The notes below the pieces were generated by a model. The model searched no databases. It was not told where the DNA came from and saw only the letters and a program-made list of their open reading frames with translations. The position numbers and the translations under genes were made by a program. This document shows, piece by piece, positions 41,631 to 48,725 of a stretch of 64,000 bases of DNA (position 1 is its first letter; each line of letters opens with the position of its first letter). This DNA comes from a virus, in the IMG/VR virus record IMGVR_UViG_3300037294_000405, positions 1-64,000 of that record; one strand, 5' to 3'.

Positions 41631-41717
41631 CTTGAAACTGATTTAACAATTTTTGGTGATGGAGACAACCAATTTTATATTATAGATAAAGAATAAAAAA
41701 TTATATTAAAAAAAACT

Positions 41718-42092
41718 ATGGAATTTCACATAAATAAAGACTCAACATTACCAGTATTAAAATTAGAATTAATAAATGATGGTAGAAACGATTTTAAAAA
41801 ATTTAACTATAAAATTCAAAACGCAAATATATTTTTTACCATGACCGATGTTATAACTGGTGTTAAACGTATTGCTAGAAAATTAACGACTATTGAACAA
41901 GTAGAACCTAGAACCGATTGTACAGGTGATGAATTTTATTTAACTTTTAAGTTTAATAAAAAACAAACTAGCCACTCTGGTAGGTATGTGGGCCAATTTG
42001 AAATTGATTTCTTAGATGGCTCTGGTAATTTAATAGTACCTATTAGGGAAGAGTTATTTATCAATATATTAGATGGGAGTATAAAAAAATAA
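41718..42092 (+). CDS. Baseplate/fibre-associated protein, BppU-like N-domain, 124 aa
   Basis: Small beta-rich protein: MEFHINKDSTLPVLKLELIN, IFFTMTDVITGVKRIARKL, SGRYVGQFEIDFLDGSGNL, IVPIREELFINIL. The layout (modification of a polynomial or displacement, then a TxxF-type beta strand and a closing FLDGSG...VPIRE) resembles the N-terminal domain of baseplate upper proteins that attach fibres. It is the last structural gene before the early DNA polymerase unit. The assignment is by pattern and moderate. Confidence 0.65.
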   Translation: MEFHINKDSTLPVLKLELINDGRNDFKKFNYKIQNANIFFTMTDVITGVKRIARKLTTIEQVEPRTDCTGDEFYLTFKFNKKQTSHSGRYVGQFEIDFLDGSGNLIVPIREELFINILDGSIKK

Positions 42093-42100
42093 CTATTTAG

Positions 42101-42131
42101 TTGCAATATTAAGAATAAAATCGTAACTTTG
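42101..42131 (+). promoter_or_regulatory. Host-type early promoter P1 of DNA polymerase
   Basis: TTG 42101-42103, 20 nt, TAACTTTG 42124-42131. Its -7 lies in the left arm of a palindrome (42125-42145). Confidence 0.75.
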
Positions 42132-42145
42132 TAAACTACAAAGTT
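42125..42145 (+). promoter_or_regulatory. Palindrome between the two polymerase promoters, operator or leader hairpin
   Basis: AACTTTGTA-AAC-TACAAAGTT, a perfect 9-bp inverted repeat overlapping the -7 of P1 and lying upstream of P2. A dimeric repressor could bind it, or it could fold as an RNA hairpin at the 5' end of the P1 transcript. Confidence 0.55.
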
Positions 42146-42168
42146 AAAAAAATATTTTGTGTTTTTAC

Positions 42169-42199
42169 TTGTCAGATTCATTTTTGTTTAGTACCTTTG
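42169..42199 (+). promoter_or_regulatory. Host-type early promoter P2 of DNA polymerase
   Basis: TTG 42169-42171, 20 nt, TACCTTTG 42192-42199, with the ATG 15 nt after the -7, giving a very short leader. Confidence 0.8.
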
Positions 42200-42214
42200 T
42201 AAAAAAATATAACA

Positions 42215-45200
42215 ATGAGTCAAACAAAAACAAAGGTAAGTAATGAACTTATCGAGTCTTTCCTTCAAGGTACCGACCCACAACAATACATAGTAGCGAT
42301 AGAAGCTAATTATGATAAACCAATGGTTACGCTTGTAATCAACGACAAAGATGCCACCCCAACCAAAAGGTTAGAGGACCACCCTTATAAACCATTTCTA
42401 TGGTTTAAGGATAGTGTGATTGATAAATTATACGGTGGTAAGCGTATGAAAGTAATAGAAGCATGTAGAAAATACGATATTAAAATTACATTACTTAGAA
42501 CTAATGATGACGAAGGGAATATCCCATTACGTATTGAAAACGGTTACAAGTACATGGCTATATGTAAAAAATCATACAATAACCTAGTAAATTTTTTTAA
42601 AGAAGGTGGTGTTGACGTGTTTAGTAAAGACAAAAATAGAGAATTTGTTATATTTAGTCCTACTGAACAATTTCTTATTCAAACAGGTAAGCGTTTATTT
42701 AAAGGAATGGATGATTATGACGATGTGCATAGATTTCAATTTGACTTAGAGACTGAGGGGTTATACGCTAGCAAAAACGCAATATTTCAAATTGGGGTTA
42801 GAGATAATCGAGGTTTGGAAGAAGTAATGGAAGTTAAAGGAACTAACGGCTACGAAAAACGTGATTCAGAAAGAGAAACTATCCAGAAATTCTTTAGAGT
42901 AATCGATATGGTTAAACCAGATATAATTACTGGTTATAATTCTGAAAATTTTGACTGGCCTTTCTTATTTGAACGTGCTGAACGTTTATCTGTTCCAATC
43001 ACTGAATTAGCTATCACCCTTAATAGGATTTCTAAGATTAAACGTAAACCATCAACACTTAAGTTAGGTGGTGAAACAGAAGCTTACAACCAGACACATA
43101 TGTATGGTTATAATATCATTGATATTTCACATGCTGTACGTAGAGCGATGGCAATTAATACTGAAATTAAATCATGGGGTTTAAAGTACATCACACAATA
43201 TTCCGAAATAGCTAAACCTAATCGTGTTTATGTACCTGGGGATAAAATTAATTCAACTTGGGCTGATAAGTTAAACGATTACGCTTTCAACGATGAAAAT
43301 GGTGATTGGTTTAAAATTACAGACAAGAACCCATTAAAAGAGAATTATATTAAAACTACTGGTCAATTTATTGTACAACGATACTTATGTGATGACCTTT
43401 GGGAAACTGAACAAATCGATAACATATTCAACCAAGCTAGTTTCCTTATTGCAAAGATGTTACCAACAACACTCCAACGTTCATCAACAATGGGTACTGC
43501 TGGTCAATGGAAACTTATCATGGCTGCATGGTCTTATGAAAATGGTTTAGCTATTCCAGAAACACAAACAAAAAGAGAATTTACTGGTGGTCTTTCTCGT
43601 CTACTAGAAGTAGGATACGCTAGAAATGTGGTAAAGCTGGATTATGCAGCTCTTTACCCTAAAACACAGCTTACACACAACATTTTTCCAGACTTAGATA
43701 TTAGTGGTGTAATGGAGGGAATCTTGACCTATGTGGTTGATACACGTGATAAGTTTAAATTCTTAAACGGTAAAGAAAAGAAAATCTACAAAAATTTAGA
43801 AACAAAACTTAAAGAGGAAAAAACTTTATTAGACAAAGAAAAAGAAACACTTAAAAAAGAAATACAAGAACATAAAGCTTTAGCTAACTTGTACGATAAA
43901 AAACAATTACCGCTTAAAATTCTTGGCAACTCATGGTTTGGTTCATACGGTGCACCTCATATTTTTAATTGGGGTGATACTGATTCAGCAGAAGAAACAA
44001 CATGTCGTGGTCGTCAGTATTTACGTTTGATGGTTCGACACTTTACTGAAACACATGGGTTTCGTGCACTAGTTGGTGATACCGATGGATTTAACTTTTC
44101 ATTTCCAGACAACGTTAATGACATAAAATATATAGCCAAGGGTAGCCATTGGAAAACAACGGAGGATGCTGGAAAAGAATTATCTGGGCTAGATGCTGTG
44201 TTGGCTGAGTTTAACGAAAATTATATGGAAGGTCGTATGGGGTTAGATATTGACGATATTTGTAATTCTACAATTAATTTTGCTCGTAAAAACTACGCTA
44301 ACGATATTGGTGGAAAGATTAAACTAGTAGGTAACTCGGTAAAATCTAAAAGAATGTCTGTTTACATAGAAGATTTCTTGGGTAAATCTATTCGTATGTT
44401 GTTAGACGGTGATGGTCATTCATTCATTAATTATTATTATGAATATGTCGATAGAATTTATAATTACCAAATACCTTTGGTTAAAATAGCTTCTAAAGCT
44501 AAAGTTAAGTTATCAATGACTGATTACAAGAAAAAAGCTACGATGAAAAATAAAGCTGGTAACCCATTACCTAAACAAGCACACATGGAACTAGCCATGA
44601 GAGAAGCTTTAGATATTACTTTAGGTGATGTTTTATATTACATAAATATTGGTACCTCTAAATCACAAGGTGACTTAAAAACAGTTGAGATTAATAAAAT
44701 GACTAAGAAACAAGCTGATGCTTGGAAATTGGAAAATCCAGATATGTCATTACCAGTTGTTAGGAAAGAGGTTCAATTAAACAGTAAATTAATAGACCCA
44801 GAGACTGTTGAGCGTGATTTTGAACTGATTAAAGAACTCGAAATGTTGAAAAAAGCAGTTGCTGCTTTGGAAGAAGGTGATGGGAATATTGAAGCACTAA
44901 AACTTAGAATGGAAAGCATTGATTCTCAACTATTCACCGATGAGTATAATGTTGCTCGTTACTTAGACGCATTTAATAAAAAAGTTAAACCATTATTAGT
45001 TTGTTTTGACCCAGAAATACGTGATAACATTCTTTTAGATATTGTTAAGATAAAAGATAAAGAAACTAAAAAAGTAACTGAAAAGTTAAAAGAAAGACAA
45101 ATATTCACTAGAAATGAATGTGAGTTGGTTTCTGGTATGCCTTTTAAGGAAGCTGACCAAGATTCTTACCAAGACCTAATGCGAATGGAAGATAAAGAAA

Positions 45201-46024
45201 TAAAGTTTTGGGATAAAGTTGATAAGTTACCAAATAACATGGAAGAAACTGAATGGGAAAAACTTAGAGTTGATTACCACGAACGTATGCGTATCGCTAA
45301 AATAGAAGGTCTTATTCGTGAAAAAGAAACGATAGAAGATATAATTAAACATTTAGAACTTAACGATTTAAAAAAAGCAATGCAAGGTGTGTTGCCTGTA
45401 GATATATTAGTTTTTTGCGATATTTCAGATGATGATTCGTTTTCACTTATTTCTAGAAAATGGCATGAACCATTATGTTATTTTAACGATATATTTAAGT
45501 ATGAAAAACAAGCAGTAGAACGAGATAACTACTACAAAATAGTTGGTAAAGAAAATGAGGATAATCGGTATGAAGAATGGTTAGATTATTTAGCCGAGTG
45601 TAAAGTAATGACTGGGGAAACAATAAGTTACGAATTTGAAACCATTGTTGACACTAAAAATATGAGTTTTGTGCTTGATAAGGTAAAAGAAAATTCATCC
45701 AACGTGGTTGTTGAACAAATAGTAGAGGTTAAAAAAAAGCGTGTTATGTCTGAAGGTGATGATGAAGATGATGAAATTGAAGAGGATGAAGATGGTAATT
45801 TAGTTAGAAATGATGAAGATTTAAAATTAGATGATGAATTTGATGACACGTATGGTGAGGTACCAGAAGGGTATGTAGTCGATGATACACCGTACTATGT
45901 TGATGCTGACGAACTGGCTAGTGTAAACGGAATGGATGAAGAAGCTGAATTACAACAACCAGAACCACCTAAACCAGTGGTAGAGTTTAAAAAAGAAGAA
46001 CCAGAAGATGATTGGGGTTTCTAG
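42215..46024 (+). CDS. 43: DNA polymerase, family B (gp43-like)
   Basis: Replicative polymerase with proofreading. Exonuclease motif I is RFQFDLETEGLY (Asp177, Glu179) and motif II ITGYNSENFDWPFL. Polymerase motif A is KLDYAALYPKTQ (about residue 476), motif B LKILGNSWFGSYGAP (about 568) and motif C LVGDTDGFNFSF (about 620), with the two metal Asp in DTD. At 1269 residues it is far longer than T4 gp43 (898): about 250 helical residues follow the thumb (from MTKKQADAWKLENPDMSL), and the tail from about residue 1185 is extremely acidic (EGDDEDDEIEEDEDGN), ending EEPEDDWGF, which looks like a sliding-clamp contact. It ends at TAG and is followed by a terminator. Confidence 0.96.
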   Translation: MSQTKTKVSNELIESFLQGTDPQQYIVAIEANYDKPMVTLVINDKDATPTKRLEDHPYKPFLWFKDSVIDKLYGGKRMKVIEACRKYDIKITLLRTNDDEGNIPLRIENGYKYMAICKKSYNNLVNFFKEGGVDVFSKDKNREFVIFSPTEQFLIQTGKRLFKGMDDYDDVHRFQFDLETEGLYASKNAIFQIGVRDNRGLEEVMEVKGTNGYEKRDSERETIQKFFRVIDMVKPDIITGYNSENFDWPFLFERAERLSVPITELAITLNRISKIKRKPSTLKLGGETEAYNQTHMYGYNIIDISHAVRRAMAINTEIKSWGLKYITQYSEIAKPNRVYVPGDKINSTWADKLNDYAFNDENGDWFKITDKNPLKENYIKTTGQFIVQRYLCDDLWETEQIDNIFNQASFLIAKMLPTTLQRSSTMGTAGQWKLIMAAWSYENGLAIPETQTKREFTGGLSRLLEVGYARNVVKLDYAALYPKTQLTHNIFPDLDISGVMEGILTYVVDTRDKFKFLNGKEKKIYKNLETKLKEEKTLLDKEKETLKKEIQEHKALANLYDKKQLPLKILGNSWFGSYGAPHIFNWGDTDSAEETTCRGRQYLRLMVRHFTETHGFRALVGDTDGFNFSFPDNVNDIKYIAKGSHWKTTEDAGKELSGLDAVLAEFNENYMEGRMGLDIDDICNSTINFARKNYANDIGGKIKLVGNSVKSKRMSVYIEDFLGKSIRMLLDGDGHSFINYYYEYVDRIYNYQIPLVKIASKAKVKLSMTDYKKKATMKNKAGNPLPKQAHMELAMREALDITLGDVLYYINIGTSKSQGDLKTVEINKMTKKQADAWKLENPDMSLPVVRKEVQLNSKLIDPETVERDFELIKELEMLKKAVAALEEGDGNIEALKLRMESIDSQLFTDEYNVARYLDAFNKKVKPLLVCFDPEIRDNILLDIVKIKDKETKKVTEKLKERQIFTRNECELVSGMPFKEADQDSYQDLMRMEDKEIKFWDKVDKLPNNMEETEWEKLRVDYHERMRIAKIEGLIREKETIEDIIKHLELNDLKKAMQGVLPVDILVFCDISDDDSFSLISRKWHEPLCYFNDIFKYEKQAVERDNYYKIVGKENEDNRYEEWLDYLAECKVMTGETISYEFETIVDTKNMSFVLDKVKENSSNVVVEQIVEVKKKRVMSEGDDEDDEIEEDEDGNLVRNDEDLKLDDEFDDTYGEVPEGYVVDDTPYYVDADELASVNGMDEEAELQQPEPPKPVVEFKKEEPEDDWGF

Positions 46025-46031
46025 AAATAAT

Positions 46032-46056
46032 AAAGGGGCTTACGCCCCTTTTTTTA
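46032..46056 (+). terminator. Terminator after DNA polymerase (bidirectional)
   Basis: AAAGGGGC-TTAC-GCCCCTTT followed by a T run. It ends 3 bp before the stop codon of the displaced neck-gene 3' stub, so it was once the shared terminator of the two convergent genes. Confidence 0.9.
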
Positions 46057-46058
46057 TT

Positions 46059-46136
46059 TTAATAAACCCAGAACCCTAGTGGTCTGTATTTCATCGATGT
46101 ATTTAAGTCTGTTGCTTCTTTAGCACCTCTTTCTAA
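46059..46136 (-). pseudogene. Remnant 3' end of the neck-protein gene (25 codons plus stop)
   Basis: Minus-strand frame reads LERGAKEATDLNTSMKYRPL then GFWVY and TAA. The intact gene at 47077 ends LERGALEAGYLNTSMKYRPL then GFWVY and TAA, so 21 of 25 residues agree. A 28-nt stretch (46081-46108) is identical to 47099-47126. Upstream of LERG the frame runs into an A/T tract and has no further similarity. It is cut from its gene by the endonuclease gene between them. Confidence 0.9.
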
Positions 46137-46165
46137 TTTTTTTTTTATCTTTTTAAATTTATCAC

Positions 46166-46181
46166 ATATTTATTATTAAAA
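46166..46181 (+). promoter_or_regulatory. Late-type promoter motif
   Basis: ATATTTATTATTAAAA, 4 bp before the ATG of the endonuclease. Confidence 0.6.
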
Positions 46182-46185
46182 AGAT

Positions 46186-47097
46186 ATGTGTATTAAAAGA
46201 ACAAACAGTAAAGGGACAACAGAGGGTTTTATAATTAAATCTAAAAACATTCACGGAGATAAATTTGATTATTCTAGAGTTATTTATATTAAAAGTAAAG
46301 AAAAAGTGAAAATTATTTGTTTATATCATGGGGAGTTTGAACAAACACCAGATAACCATATAAATAATAAGCAAGGTTGTCCACTATGTGCTAATAATGT
46401 TAAACTTTCCACTAAAGAATTTATAAAAAAATGTAACCAAATACATAATTTTAGATACGAATATTTAGTTACAATATATATAAATGATAAGACTAAAGTG
46501 TTAATAACTTGTAACTTACACGGTGTATTTGAACAAAAGGCTGGTAATCATTTTAGGGGGGATGGTTGTCCAAAATGTAGTGGTAATTATATGGATACAA
46601 ATTATTTTATTAACAAGGTTAAATTAATTCATGGGGGTAAGTATGATTATTCGTTAACTAATTATATATCACAACAAAAAAAAATAAAAATAATTTGTCC
46701 AAAACACGGTATGTTTAAACAAAACCCAAATAATCATATTAATGGTAATGGTTGCCCTATTTGTAAAGAATCTAAGGGTGAGCGTTTTATTAGTGAATTT
46801 CTAATAAATAATAATATTAATTTTATCCCACAATATAGGTTTAGTGATTGTAGGGATATATTACCATTACCTTTTGACTTTTATTTACCAGATTATAATA
46901 CATGTATCGAATTTAATGGGAGACAACATTATATACCAATAAAAATTTGGGGTGGGGATAATACTTTAAAAGAAATTAAGAAAAGAGATAAGATAAAAAT
47001 GGAATATTGTACCACTAACAATATTCCATTAATAAGTATTAAATATAATCAAAACATATTATCTAAATTGAATTATTTAATAAACCCAAAAACCTAA
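46186..47097 (+). CDS. Free-standing homing endonuclease with zinc-finger repeats and Vsr-like (EDxHD) nuclease domain
   Basis: Residues 1-195 hold three related repeats, each a helix followed by VKIICLYHGEFEQTPDNH-like strands and a CPLC/CPKC/CPIC knuckle with upstream Cys/His, a zinc-binding array for DNA recognition. Residues about 200-303 hold the nuclease: GERFISEFLINNNINF, PFDFYLPDYNTCIEFNGRQH and the downstream KRDKIKMEYC, the Vsr-like/EDxHD arrangement known from homing enzymes such as I-Bth0305I. The stop codon lies 21 bp inside the 3' end of the convergent neck gene, so the last six codons are the complement of that gene's end. A second copy of that gene end lies on its upstream side. 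Confidence 0.88.
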   Translation: MCIKRTNSKGTTEGFIIKSKNIHGDKFDYSRVIYIKSKEKVKIICLYHGEFEQTPDNHINNKQGCPLCANNVKLSTKEFIKKCNQIHNFRYEYLVTIYINDKTKVLITCNLHGVFEQKAGNHFRGDGCPKCSGNYMDTNYFINKVKLIHGGKYDYSLTNYISQQKKIKIICPKHGMFKQNPNNHINGNGCPICKESKGERFISEFLINNNINFIPQYRFSDCRDILPLPFDFYLPDYNTCIEFNGRQHYIPIKIWGGDNTLKEIKKRDKIKMEYCTTNNIPLISIKYNQNILSKLNYLINPKT

Positions 47098-48216
47098 AGG
47101 TCTGTATTTCATCGATGTATTTAAGTATCCAGCCTCAAGAGCTCCACGTTCTAGTTGTGTTGTGGATGAAAGTCTAAGTAGTCTAGCCTCCAATCTTTCT
47201 AACACAGCTTTTTTCTCTTCATTACCTTCGGAGATAAGTGTTTCATAATCCATAGTTCTTTCTGCTTCTGGAGGTCCAACAACCCCACCAAACTTACCTC
47301 TAGTTCTACCTAAAGCTCTTTTAGCTTCTGCAATAAATAATTGACGAATAAGTGTTTTTGTTGGTTCGTTAAATTCAGCGTAATCTAATCTGGCTAAAGG
47401 GACTTGGTTTGGCATTTTAATTATATCTGGGTTATCCTCTTTACATTTATCTAAATTTTCTGGAGTCGTGTCATAATAATGATACCAAACTTGGCAACCT
47501 GTCATATTTATTGAGCTACCTACCCCACCCATTCCTTGTCCAAATGATAATTTAGAGCCAGGAGTACTCATTAAATGCAATAATTTAGTACCATTTGGAC
47601 CAGCAGTAACTTTGTGAACTAATTCACTTCTAACGATACGATTTTTTAAGTTCATATCGGCAGCCGTTAAAAGAATATCAAAAGCTGGTGCGATATAATA
47701 ACCTTGTCTACCGTTAGGACCACCTGTACCAACGCCACCACCTGTTTGTGCAAACCCACCACCAAAACCGTAATCAATACCACCATAGTTAGCCAATAAT
47801 GCTTGACTAGTTGGAGGAGGGGTAACCCATAATACTTCATTTATTTCACGACCAGCTGGAATAACATAAACTTGTCTACCAGCCTCAATTTCAACGTAGT
47901 CTTTTTTTAACTCCCACGGACCATTAGACTGCAAACCAACTTGTTTTGAGTACGCATAAGTATATTGTGTCATGAAATCAAAATTTCTAACACTCAAAGC
48001 AAATGCCATGTCTGTCGTATCTAAATTTTGCCCTAATAAAGATTGCCATTGGTGTTCAACTAACCATTCTTGGACATATTGAGCATAGTCCTCTATTGAA
48101 ATTTCTAATAGGGTACAAAGTTGCTCATCTTCCAATTCAATTTTACGCACTGGTGCGCCCAATGAATGTCTGAATTGTCGAAATAATTTTTCTTTTTCTT
48201 CTATAGTTACTGACAT
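47077..48216 (-). CDS. Neck/head-completion protein (gp13-like)
   Basis: The N-terminus MSVTIEEKEKLFRQFRHSLG and APVRKIELEDEQLCTLLEIS with EDYAQYVQEWLVEHQWQSLL match the helical start of T4-family neck proteins (gp13), which close the filled head and form the tail docking site. The middle is Gly/Pro-rich with an insert (DYGFGGGFAQTGGGVGTGGP), and the C-terminal half carries KRALGRTRGKFGGVVGPPEA and the SMKYRPLGFWVY end. That end is present twice in the genome region; the copy used here adjoins the homing gene. A consensus late motif precedes the start. The gp13 assignment is by pattern and position near sheath-side genes. Confidence 0.72.
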   Translation of the reverse strand: MSVTIEEKEKLFRQFRHSLGAPVRKIELEDEQLCTLLEISIEDYAQYVQEWLVEHQWQSLLGQNLDTTDMAFALSVRNFDFMTQYTYAYSKQVGLQSNGPWELKKDYVEIEAGRQVYVIPAGREINEVLWVTPPPTSQALLANYGGIDYGFGGGFAQTGGGVGTGGPNGRQGYYIAPAFDILLTAADMNLKNRIVRSELVHKVTAGPNGTKLLHLMSTPGSKLSFGQGMGGVGSSINMTGCQVWYHYYDTTPENLDKCKEDNPDIIKMPNQVPLARLDYAEFNEPTKTLIRQLFIAEAKRALGRTRGKFGGVVGPPEAERTMDYETLISEGNEEKKAVLERLEARLLRLSSTTQLERGALEAGYLNTSMKYRPLGFWVY

Positions 48217-48226
48217 AATAATTTTG

Positions 48227-48241
48227 TTTTATTATAAATAT
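48227..48241 (-). promoter_or_regulatory. Late promoter motif, consensus copy
   Basis: ATATTTATAATAAAA on the minus strand, 10 bp before the neck-protein ATG. Confidence 0.7.
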
Positions 48242-48255
48242 CAATAAGTTTTAAT

Positions 48256-48510
48256 TTAAGCTAAAAACTTCTTAGTTATCTCAACAGCTTCACTAATTGA
48301 TTGGAAGGAGACATTAGGTACCAATAATTGTCTATCTATTTTTATTACTGGGACTTCTTCAGCTTTTGAGACTTTAGAAATTTCATCCCATTCTTTAATA
48401 TTTTCTTCTAAGTTTATGTTTACGTCACGATATTTAATCCCTTGTGAATCGTAAATCTCTTTTAATTCCTTACAATAAGGGCATTCTGGGAAACTATAAA
48501 TTGTTATCAT
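48256..48510 (-). CDS. Glutaredoxin-like protein, 84 aa
   Basis: Thiol-disulfide oxidoreductase: MITIYSFPECPYCKELKEIY has the CPYC active site at residues 10-13 (CPYC is the glutaredoxin form), and VPVIKIDRQLLVPN has the cis-Pro loop of the thioredoxin fold. In T4-like phages such proteins reduce phage ribonucleotide reductase. The start is 1 bp from the stop of the helicase 3' remnant, so it was probably translated with the helicase. Confidence 0.9.
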   Translation of the reverse strand: MITIYSFPECPYCKELKEIYDSQGIKYRDVNINLEENIKEWDEISKVSKAEEVPVIKIDRQLLVPNVSFQSISEAVEITKKFLA

Positions 48511-48511
48511 A

Positions 48512-48721
48512 TTACATTGTTATTAAGTCATCTACCAATAAAGCAGTTATTTCATCTTCTGTTAATTTTTTATCACCCATAATTATATTGATGATGTCTT
48601 TTTTACTATTTAACATAGACCACATTCTACTCGAAATAGTATCGTCAAATAATTGATAGTAAACATTGACATCATTTTTTTGACCAATACGGAATGCTCT
48701 ATCTTCTGCTTGTTCATTGTT
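48512..48721 (-). pseudogene. Remnant 3' end of the SNF2 helicase gene (70 codons incl. stop)
   Basis: Minus-strand frame reads NNEQAEDRAFRIGQKNDVNV and continues to LLVDDLITM. The intact helicase ends with NNEQAEDRAYRIGQKNDVNV and a matching tail, so the final 70 or so codons exist twice in tandem. The similarity starts abruptly at NNEQ, 5 bp from the end of the intact gene. An ATG at 48739 lies in the overlap but is not a plausible independent gene start, since the fragment is only helicase motif VI and the tail. Confidence 0.88.
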
Positions 48722-48725
48722 CCAA

